Assembly: GCF_036850765.1 (NCBI RefSeq)
Contig: NC_089492.1
Span: forward strand, 70,308,982-70,372,981
Direction: 5' to 3'
DNA length: 64,000 nt
Source of the DNA: Saccopteryx bilineata
Lineage: Eukaryota; Chordata; Mammalia; Chiroptera; Emballonuridae
In this document: positions 26,801 through 38,670 of the stretch, one piece after another
Layout: each line of letters starts with the position of its first letter
Position numbering within the stretch: position 1 is the stretch's first letter
The notes under the pieces: model-generated
Databases searched by the model: none
What the model was told of the DNA's origin: nothing
Seen by the model: only the letters and a program-made list of their open reading frames with translations
Position numbers and translations under genes: made by a program

Positions 26801-29800
26801 GCTAGGATGCTAGAGAAATGAAAAATACAAGTAGGCCCCTAGGCTTACTTAATTTTATCCAAAATATTTTGAACTTCGTGGATTAGTATGCGGGCCGCAC
26901 AAAATTGTTCGGCGGGCCGCATGCGGCTGCGAGTTTGAGACCCCTGATCTAGAGCAAAGAGATTTGTCACTTTATCTCAATTTGAGGGGGCCTCTGGAGA
27001 ACAGGCCTTCCTTAGCATACCAGTATAAAGTTGAGTGGGTTACCATGAAATATGTGGCAAATATATAACATTGCTTACTATTTGCCAGGCACTATTCTAA
27101 GTACTTCCACATATAACTCTCAAACCTTCACAACCCTATGTATGAAGCAGGTAATCTTATTTCCACCCTTTCGCATAAAATGAAAATGAGACACACGAGG
27201 TAAAATAATTTGCCCAGGTTTATAAAGCTACTTAGAATGGTACTGGTGGTCCCATACCTTACCACATATAATATCAAAAAGGCCAGTTTATGAAATGAAT
27301 ATTGAAAAGCATCTGGATTCCTAGTTTTCATTAGAAATTTTCCAGGCATCCTATCTAGCAGATATTATACATATTATAATCATCATGAAGGCCATCTACG
27401 TCCCCTCCCATTTCCCTGTTATCAGAATATTTAAGTGGGTCCTAAGTATATGTAATGTAGATTCTAATTTATTAATACCTACCTTTTATTTGGCCTAAAT
27501 TAGAGATAAAATGCTGTGTATTTATTGGTATATATGAAATTTTTCATGTCTTTTTAAACCACAGTTAATTTTTGAAAAAGTACTTTTATATAATTTATCA
27601 AATCAAAATTACTAAACATATAAAAAATGTATTCTACAGGTTGGCTCAGTGGTGGAGCGTCAGCCTGGCATGCGGGAGTCCCGGGTTCGATTCCCGGCCA
27701 GGGCACACAGGAGAGGCACCCATCTGCTTCTCCACCCCTCCCCCTCTCCTTCCTCTCTGTCTCTCTCTTCCCCTCCCGCAGCCAAGGCTCCATTGGAGCA
27801 AAATTTGGCCCAGGCGCTGGGGATGGCTCTGTGGCCTCTGCCTCAGGCGCTAGAATGGCTCTGGTTGTAACAGAGCGACGCCCCAGATGGGCAGAGCATT
27901 GCCCCCTGGTGGGCATGCTGGGTGGATCCCGATCGGGCGCATGCGGGAGTCTGTCTGACTGCCTCCCCATTTCCAGCTTCAGAAAAATACAAAAAAAAAT
28001 GTATTCTACATAAAAATATTCTAAATGAAGTTCAGACTTATCTGCATTCCTTTTTTAAAATTTTTATTTATTCATTTTAGAGAGAGAAAGTAGAAGAGAA
28101 AGAGCCAAACATTGGTTTGTTCTACTTTTTTATGCATTCATTGGTGATTCTTGTGAGTGCCCTGACCAGAAATCAAACCTGTATCCTTGGTGTATCAGAA
28201 CGATGCTAACCACTGAGCTGTCTGGCCAGGGCAGCGTTATTTCAATATTAAACAACAGTTCAGTCTTTCAAAAAGCAATCTAAGGTATATATTTGTCATC
28301 CTATCTTTTAGGCTACAGCTGTTTGTATGGAAAGTGGCAATTTTAAGGAAGCAGAAGAAGTCTTTGAAAGAATATTTGGTGGATCACATTCTCACACGGT
28401 AATTGTTTAAATTGGATTTGGAATTTTAGAACTGTATCTATGGAATGAAGAAAAATGAAAGAACATGCAAGGAGAAAAAGAATGGTAAACAGTATAGAAC
28501 CTTGCTGTCCGGTAAAGACAATGCAAGTCACATACATGATTTAAAATTTTCTAGTAGCCAAATTTAAAGTAAAAAGAAACAAGTGAAACTAATTTTAATA
28601 ACATTTTATTTAACTCAATATAGTAAAAACCATTATTTTTAACATTTAATCAGTATAAATCAGTATTAATGAAATGTTTTGCACTCTTTTTTTTGTACTA
28701 TGTCTTCGAAACCTGCTGAGTGTTTTACAATTGTGTCTAAGTTCTGGGCTCAGTAGCCATGTGTGGCATTGGGCTATACCAGTGGTCGGCACTGCAGCTC
28801 GCGAGCCACACGCGGCTCTTTGGCCTCTTGAGTGTGGCTCTTCCACAAAATACCACGTGCGGGCGCTACCTCAGTAAGGAATGTACCTACCTATATAGTT
28901 TAAGTTTAAAAAATTTGGCCCTCAAGAGAAAGTCCAATCGTTGTACTGTTGATATTTGGCTCTGTTGACTAATGAGTTTGCCCACCACTAGGTTATATGA
29001 ATACTGTATTGGGCATTGCCGGTATGGAAGAATGCATTATAACTTGCTCATTATTCTGTAGGTTTCTTACATGATCATTAGTCATTTTTGTTTGTGTAAT
29101 ATTAAGGTCAAATATTAAAAACAGTGCTATTGGAGTAAATTAAGCTTTTTCAAAGAAAAGATAGTTTTACATGTTTTCTGTGAACTTTTTATTGAACAAT
29201 AGCATACTCCTAGTAGAGTACATGTATCATAAATGTATAAGTAGGTGTGTTTTCACAAAAGGAACACAGTTTTATGATGAGCCCCTAGATCACGGATCAG
29301 AAGATCACCAGCACCTCCACCCTCCAGTCACTGTCCCTCGCACCTTCTCAAGGCCACCGCTGGCATGACTCGTAACATCTAAGATCAGTTTTTACTTGTT
29401 TCTGGACTTTCTATAGTAGAATCATATAGCAAGTTTGTATTGTAAGATTGATCCAGGGTGTTCTGTATAACAATAGTTTGACCATTCTCATTACTTCATT
29501 TTAGGAGTATACTATAACTTATCCATTGTAATATTGATGGACGGTTGATTCATTTCCAGTTTGGGGTTATTACATTCCTTTATACGTGGCTATTGTATGG
29601 AGCATATATGTGTGTTTCTATTGGTATGTACTTAGAATTCCTGGGTTATAAGATATGAACATACTGAGTTTTGGTAGAGGCTACCAAATAGCTTTTCAAA
29701 ATATTTATGTCAATTCCTCCATGCTGCGGGAGAGTTCCAGTTATTTCACAGACCTTAGCTGGGGCTTTCATTTTAGTCCTTCTGGCAGCTGTGCAGTGTA

Positions 29801-32800
29801 TCAACTGGGTTTGATTTCTGTTTCCCAGATGAGTAGGTATATGCAGAGTTGGGGGGGCGATCACCTTCACCCATTGAGGGACTGAGCCAAGTTGAGGGTT
29901 GGTTGTAGTTTTAATGAGGCTCAGTCTGTCTCTAATTTGGTCCTGTTCCTAGGGTATCACACTCCATATTGCAGCAGAAAGCCTGATACATTTATTGGGT
30001 TCCCTGTCCCTACTTATAAACAAGGGCTATAATTGTATAGATGATATCTTAGATCTTAAATTTTGTAATGGACATACATATTTATAATAGTTTAAGTTCT
30101 TTTTTTGTGTGTGAAATATAAGATTTTTTTTTAATTCAGAAAAAAATTGTGCCATTTAAAACATGAGAATTTTTAAAGTCTCAAGTTTGTGTCTTTGAAA
30201 GTGGTCTTTTTGATTTAACATTTGACAATTTCTAGTATCTTATTTGCAATTTATATGTTAATGTTTCTTCTGTTTTCTCTAGTCTTTGCAAAGGAAATTG
30301 CTTACAATAATCTCTCAGAAAGATACATTTCATTCCTTTTATCAACATTTCAGCTATAACCTCATGATGGAGAAAGTTAAGAGTTATATAAATTGTGTGC
30401 TTGATGAAAAATCATCAACATTTCTAATGAAGGTATGTATTTTCCAGAAAGACTGGTAGACTTAGGAGAAATTGTTGGACTAAAGAAGAATACTTGAAAT
30501 AGAAATTCTTTAAAAACAAATCAGAATTTTATTAAGTGATTTTGTAGAAGAATGTGTCAAAATGTTATAGTTAGTGAATTTAAAGAGTTTATCGGTGATC
30601 TTTAGTATTTTTACAACTTTTCAAAATAAAAGTTGAGATATTTCAAAATAAAAAGTTAAGGGGGAAACTTAGATTGAGTTAAGAAATAAGTTTAATTTTT
30701 ACAGAAAGTTTTAGTGTAGTTTTGGAAGTAAAATTAGACTGAAGAAGGGCCTTTAAAATGTAACATTTTAGCCTCTGTTTTGGCCTCAAAATTTTTAACT
30801 TAATATGTTACAGTGGAGCATTGATTAATTTACGGTAGTTTTATTTTAAAGTATCTGGAATTTTTACTGATTTTTTTTTAAGTAACCTTTTTTCTTCAAT
30901 TTGCCACAAGAGCATTGTATGTAGCATTCATTTACAAGGAAAGACCTCCATGATGCTATACAGCGGGCAGGTAGCTAGCTAGCACAGCTGCTGGTGTGTC
31001 ACAGTTGCTGGGGAACTACAGCATGGTGCCGATTGGCCTGTGGATGGATACTCTGGTTGAGACTATCAGAGAATTAGAAGTTTAACTTACTGCTCTTTAT
31101 TTCAAATGGCTTAACGCATTCCTTTCTCTCCCAACCCCCTGTTTTAAGGCAGCAGCAAAGGTAGTAGAAAGTAAAAGAGCAAGAACAGAAACTTATCAAG
31201 ATAAGCCTGATAGTGATGATACTGACATGGAAATCAATGCTAATTTGGATGTAGACAACAGGTTTGTAAGTCCATTGATATATTTTGTTGTCTTATGAAT
31301 GCAGCATCTTGATGTGAAAGTGATAGTAGTGAGCTATTATTAATAAAAGTAATTGGGCAGTGGGTAGTATATTGTATTGCTGATGATTAACATTGGTGAT
31401 TTGGAGTAGAGTTATTTCATGGCTTATGCAAAATTCTGTTATATGTGCTGAGCAAAAACAGAGTGAGAAAAGACATAATTTAAACAGTGTAATATCATTT
31501 GCCATTCTTGGGACGTGTGTTCTGGAACAGTGTTATGGTGGAAACCTAAGTGATCTGTGCGCCTTAGTTTTCAGATCCCACTTGCCCTCCTGATGTGACT
31601 GTATTGAGCAGGGGTCCCCAAACTACAGCCTGCGGGCCGCATGCGGCCCCGAGGCCATTTATCCGGCCCCCGCCGCACTTCCGGAAGGGGCACCTCTTTC
31701 ATTGGTGGTCAGTGAGAGGAGCATAGTTCCCATTGAAATACTGGTCAGTTTGTTGATTTAAATTTACTTGTTCTTTATTTTAAATATTGTATTTGTTCTC
31801 GTTTTGTTTTTTTACTTTAAGATATGTGCAGTGTGCATAGGGATTTGTTCATAGTTTTTTTTATAGTCTGGCCCTCCACCGGTCTGAGGGACAGTGAACT
31901 GGCCCCCTGTGTAAAAAGTTTGGGGACCCCTGGTATTGAGAGTTTTCCTAGTACTTAAGGCATTGCCCATTCGTCTTCTCTAAGGGTAAGCTTGCTTTGT
32001 CTAGTGCTTCCTCCAGTGCTGGGGGGAACCGCTGTGTCAGTCCGTATTTAAGAGACAAGAGTTTAGTCTCCAAAGTTATTTCTTCTTTAAAGGTTTACAA
32101 GGGTGACTTTTATAGAATTGATTTGTCCTTTTGCTTTGGCTTTAGAAGCTCACCCTGTCAGTAATATAAACTCTACCAATGTAAAATCTTCTTTTCTGTT
32201 GAAGCCATCGTCTATTCCCTCTATTCTCTCATCCTTAACCGCAGGCTAGATAGATACCCTGTGGTCTCTGGTGGATGTATTTAGCAATGGATGTAAAATT
32301 ACTGTTTTTTCTTGTGACCGTGACTTGGGTGCTGAAGGTTCCCCATCTTAAGTACTTATCTGGAGTTGGGGATTGGAGTCCAAGGTAGGTGAACCTGGCT
32401 TTGGTCACACCTCAAGACTGAGCTCAGCAATCTTTTAATTTCTCCTGTCCCTGCTTTCAGAACATGATCTGCTCCTCACTGGTTCATATCCCCAAAGGTG
32501 GTTAAAGTCTTAGTTCTCATTGACTTATTTTTTTCTAAGACTCATTTTGAGAAATACAGATTTTATTTTTATTGATCAATTATTTCACTTTGTTTAGGAA
32601 ATCAAAGTAGTAATACTAAGACCTAATATATTCTTATGGCCCAGACTTCCTGCCCAGTGTAATACTGCTTTAAAATAAAATTAAAACTTACTGTGATTCT
32701 TGTAGTGAACACATGTCCTACGTCCCCCTCCTCATGTATCACCCACTTATTTCAAATGTCTCCTAGACACAAAATAAATCAGTGTGTAAAACAATTCCTG

Positions 32801-35800
32801 ATGTTCTCCTCTGCCCTCTGTACTCTGACTCTCCTTCACCTCACACATCTAGTTATCTCCCCAAGTGTTATGGATCTCGTCTCAGAAATACCTCTCTAAC
32901 CCATGCTTTCTTGTCATTAATGTTATAAATTATGACTTAGCTTGTACTACACAAATCCATCCTTGGCATGACATCAGAGTTGGCTTCCCATGAGAACAAG
33001 TCTGTCCATATCACCTCAGTTTCATCACCTCTACCGACTTTCTGTTTCTAACTGGATGTCTTAGAATTGATTGGCCTGACTTATGAGGCCTTACATAGCC
33101 CCTTGCTGCTTTTTTCATAAATAACTTTGTTCCTAAGTATTAACCCCTCTCTGTCTACATAGATGGTACTTTCTAGTGACCAGATCTCCCTCATCTTGAA
33201 ATATTACAGGCTCTTTTATGCCTCGACCCTTGCTTCCATTTAGAATTTCTCTTTTTCTATTTCCTCCAAGACAAGCTCTTTCTTGCCATTCAAGGTCTAG
33301 CTCAAAGGTTACCTATAAGAAGTCTTGTTAAGCTCTCTGATCAGAGTTGTCACTTCTGTGCTCCCATAACATGAATCACACCTTAAAAGGACTTACCTTG
33401 GATAGTAGCATACCTCTTTGCCCACTAGATTGAGAATTGTTTGGAGGCTCTTAATTAGCGTTGTATCCTTGGTGTCTAGTTCATTACCTCACACACAGAA
33501 CTTGTAGTGCATAGACACAGAGACAAAAACTAGACATAAAAATCAAATCCATCCTGGAAGCAGATAGAATCAGAACTGTGACCACAAGATCAGGCAAATG
33601 CTAGGAAGGATGAAGCCCTCGTGTGATCAGTACTAGATAAAAGAAATGTTTGCTCTGATAAAGTTTATGAACTATTAGAGGCTGTAGGAATGATAGATGT
33701 GAGACAGAAACAGTAGCAGACATTACATAATTTGCTGGTTTATAGACGGGCTGCTCCGCTGGAAGACTCGACATGGACATCTTCAGGGACTGGGAGCACC
33801 GCACGGAGCTGTGGAGGGCGGGGCCTAAGAGGAAGTGGCGTTTCAGGAGAGAGCGCTTCAGTGCAGCTGTGTTGGTGTGAATGGTCATGCTGTGTTTGTG
33901 GAAGCTTGTTTTAACTACCGCAAAGGAGAGGGATTTGTAAAAAGTTTGTTCAAGACTGGTAGAGAGGACAAGAAATTAAACTTGAGTAGGAATAAAGATC
34001 CATGGGAGAGTTTTTGAAAGACTGACATTATGAACACTTGATTACAGCATTGATTCTGCTTAATTGTGTTTGGGAAGCTTGATTTACTATCCTCTACTAA
34101 GTGTTTCTGACAAAAATTTGCCATGTTGCAATGGTCAATATATGTCCTAATCTTGCCAGAGTTTCTTTCCCAAAGATTTTTTTTTTTTTTGTATTTTTCC
34201 AAAGTGAGGAGCAGGGGGAGGCAGACAGACAGACTCCCGCATGCGCTCCATCAGGATCCACCTGGCATGCCCACCAGGGGGCGATGCTCAGCCTCTCTGG
34301 GGCGTTGCTCCACTGCAACTGGAGCCATTCTAGCACCTGAGGTGGAGGCCATGGAGCCATCCTCAGTTCCCGGGCCAACTTTGCTCCAATGGAGCCTTGG
34401 CTGCAGGAGAGGAAGAGAGAAATAGACAGAAAGGAGAGAGGTAAGGGTGGAGAAGCAGATGGGCACTTCTCCTGTGTGTCCTGGCCGAGAATTGAACCTG
34501 GAACTTCACATGCCGGGCTGACGCTCTACCACTGAGCCAACCAACCAGGACCCAAATATATTTTTTAGGAATTGAAATTTTTAATAAATTGACTGTGTGG
34601 AAAGTACTATTCTTATGAAATGGTTCTTTTTATTACATTCTAATAATTTTTTTCCTCTTTTAAAAGTGTTAATGACAGACCATCCACAGTAACTGAATCC
34701 TCACAGTGTACACTATCGTTAATGAGGTAAGGTGAATTGACATTTTTCTTTACTGTTTTTAATGTCTTTTAAGCAGTTCATGAAGACCTAGCTAGGGCAC
34801 AGTAACTACCACAAAAATAGTATGGTTAAAGAATATTGCCAGGTCCTACTTACCACAGTACTCAAGGCCCTGACATGTCCTGAAATTCCAAAGTGTGAAG
34901 ACCTGCCTCTGGGAGCCTGGTTGTTCACGTTGTTTCTACACGGCCATTGCTGGAATGCACGCGGAGGGAGGACTGAAGCTGAAAGCACGGGTGTTTATAA
35001 ATTCTTATTCTGCCATAGAAACAAGATTATGCTGCTGGGGCCAGAGTGGGTGCAGCTTACATTTCTGAAAAATGTCCCAAATTCTGACTTAAGAAATTAC
35101 TTGGAAAACTATATATAGCTTACTAGAAATGCTACAACAGATAATTTTACATGTCCAGAGAGTTGAAAGTCAGCATGAGTAATTTCAGAGTTAGAACAGT
35201 CGGGATGCTGAGTGGAACCACATGTGGGGTGGTTGACGTGGTGAGAAGAGCTCACTGGAAATGAGAGATGGAGAGGCCAGGGTGGTATATGGGTTATCTG
35301 TGGGAATGCTGAGTAACTCATGATAAAGCAGCAGCTGGGGGTAGAGAGAGGTCAGTGGACAACAGGAAGTGCTTGGAAGGTTGTGATGGACTAAATAGAG
35401 GTGCTGGTACACCTCAGTGACTCGAGTCCTCAAGGGCTAAGGTTTCTATGGAAACAGGATCCTGAAAGTGGTGTTCATTAGGAAATGAAAAGTATAGAGA
35501 CCCCCTCTGGGACCCTATTCATGGAAGATGGAAGATGAAGTCAGTCTCTACTTGAGAAGGCCACAGAAGAGAGGAGAGCCACACGTGGTGAAGAGGCTGA
35601 GAATGGCGCTCAAAGGGCACAGCAGTTTTGAGAGGAACGAAAAGGATTAGCAGGTTGCATAGAGCACTTACAGGGGTGAAAGTATGGATTTAGGTGATGA
35701 TAAAATAGTTGCCTAAGCCTAACTGAACTACTTTTTTCTTTGTTTTGCTCCTTTATAAAATTGGAATAATAGTAATTTTGCAGGGTTGCCAAAAAATTCT

Positions 35801-38630
35801 GCCACATCCTGTTTTCAAACAGCTTTACCTTTTGAAAAAAAGCTCTTTATGGAACTTATAAAGATCATCCGTGATATCTGCATTGTGTGTAAAGGAATTT
35901 TGAAATTTCTCTTTGGGAAAATGAACTTATCAGCCAGAGGTCTAGGGATATTTTTTTCTTGATCTATCTAATGGGAAGGCCAAAAGGATCTTGATTTCTG
36001 AATAGATGAGATGGAGAAAATAAGTGATGGGAAAAAGGGAAGTCTGATAACAAAAGTTTTAAGAGGCCACGGGTTAGGGTGGGACACAAAGCAAGGTGAG
36101 CACCCAAGGAGGCAGGACAAAGTAGGAGAATGTCTAAGAACGGGTAGAGCACCTGCCTTTGCCGTAGCTTTTCTAGTCTGCAGGGCCAGTCACAAGTTTT
36201 GATGTTTCATTAGGTCTCACAGGAATCTCTTCTCATCTAAGTCACAGTATGGCTGCCAACACCAAGATCTTAATAAAAAAGAAGAAAGAGCAAAAACTCT
36301 TGAAAGTGAGTACTTTTATTAGTTTTAGAAGTGATAAGTTGACATGTTTTCTAAAGCAAGAGAATGCTTGACTTCATCATTACAACACACAAACACGTGC
36401 TTCAGAAAATGGAAGACGAAGAGATTAGATGCCTTGACTTCACAGTTAGTTAGAGGTGGTGGCTGAGTTAGCTAGCTGTTCTGACTGCTTTCACTGTGGT
36501 CAGACACTCCTTTTCTGCCTTAACTTCATCTAAAACAAATACAGTTGAATCATGCTATGCACGGTAGTTATGGTCTGTAAAGTCTCTGAACACTGAATTA
36601 GATACGGAAACATTACAGGGAACACACAGTTGGGTCTCTTGGAGCCTCTAGTCGCAACATTTTTGTCACTTGATCAATATATAGCCTTGTTTTATGTGTT
36701 TCTGCTTGAAAACATCTTATTTAATATGTATTGTCTGTTCATTAACATTGAACCCATGGCCAGCAGCACTGTAACTCCTGCCTGAACGGAGCACATCTAA
36801 CATGCTTTCTCTGTAAGGAACACGTCTTACACTTAGGAACTCTGGACAGCATTTCCACAATACATTAGGGCCATTTTTAAATTAAAAATCACAAAAATAT
36901 AACACTAAATAGACAATTTAAAGGACAGATATTTATAGAAAATTAAATTTAACAGGGTGACATTGATCAATAAGAGTAGATAGGTTTCAGGTAAACATTT
37001 CTATAGTATTTGAACTGTCGATTATGTTGTATACCAGTGATTCCCACCCCCGGGCCGTGGACTGGTACCGGTCTATGGGCCATTTGGTACCGGTCCGCAG
37101 AGAAAGAATAAATTACTTACATTATTTCCGTTTTATTTATATTTAAGTCTGAACAATGTTTCATTTTTAAAAAATAACCAGATTCCCTCTGTTACATTCG
37201 TCTAAGTCTCACTCTTGACGCTTGTCTCGGTCACGTGATACATTTATCTGTCCCACCCTAAAGGCCGGTCTGTGAAAATATTTTCTGACATTAAACTGAT
37301 CCGTGGCCCAAAAAAGGTTGGGGACCACTGTTGTATGCCCATCACCCAAAGTCAACTCATTTTCCCTCACCATGTATTTGGCCCTCTTTACACCCTTCCT
37401 CCCAACCCCTCCCAGATGCCCTCCCCATTCACTCAAGTCCTCTTCCCCCTTTCCCATGATCCCCTCCCCCTGGTAACCGCTTCACTTTTATTTATGTCCA
37501 TGAGTCTCAGTTTTATATGCCACCTATGTGTGAAATCATACAGTTCTTAGCTTTTTCTGATTTACTGATTTCACTCAGTATAATGTTCTCAAGGTCCATC
37601 CATGTCATCATAAATGTCACTATGTCATCGTTTCTTATGGCTGAGTAGTATTCTACTGTATATATGTACCACCTCTTCTTTATTTAGTTTTCCATTGAGG
37701 GACACTTTGGTTGTTTCCATTTTTCATGTCTTCACCACTGTGAATAATGCTTCAATGAACATAGGTGTGCATGTGTCTTTACATACCAATGTTTTCAAAT
37801 TTTTTGAGTAGATGCCCAGAAGAGGGATTGCTGGGTCATATGGTAGTGCTATTCTTAATTTTTAAAGGACCCACCCTAGTTTCTTCCCATAGTGGTTGTA
37901 CTGATTTGCATTCATTGATAGCAATGAATGAGGGTTCCTTTTCTCCACAGCCTCTCCGACACTTGTTATTACCTGTTAGACAAATGTTATTTCTCCTTGT
38001 AACAGATGATGAAAAGGCAGGTTCTGGGAGGTGAGATAACTTATTTAAAGATGTATAAAAGAATCAAGATTCAAAACATACCCTCTGATTTCCCAGTGCT
38101 GATCTTTGCACTGTACTCTGCTATTTCACGATTCAAAGGGGAAAAACGTAAAATACATCATAGAATTCTTCTTTAAAATAGCTAAAAACAATGCCTGACC
38201 AGGCGGTGGTGCAGTGGATAGAGCGTCAGACTGGGATGCGGAGGACCCAGGTTCGAGACCCCGAGGTCGCCAGCTTGAGCACGGGCTCATCTGGTTTGAG
38301 CAGAGCTCACCAGCTTGGACCCAAGGTCGCTGGCTCGATCAAGGGGTTACTCAGTCTGCTGTAGCCCCACGGTCAAGGCACATTTGAGAAGGCAATCAAT
38401 GAACAACTAAGATGTCGCAAAAATAAACCTGGTGATTGATGCTTCTCATCTCTCTCCGTTCCTGTCTATCCCTCTCTCTGACTCTGTAAAAAAAAAAAAA
38501 AAAAAAAGGCCTGACCTGCCGTGGCACAGTGGTTAAAGCGTTGACTTGGGACGCTGAGGTTGCCGGTTCAAAACCCTGGGCTTCCCTAGTCAAGGCACAT
38601 ATGGGAGTTGATGCTTTCTACTCCTCCCCC

Positions 38631-38670
<40 letters not shown>

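Noticed and set aside
33732..33914. GC-richer patch in TERF1 intron 6 as a possible extra exon
   Set aside because: No matching TRF1 residues, and TERF1 joins in phase without it.
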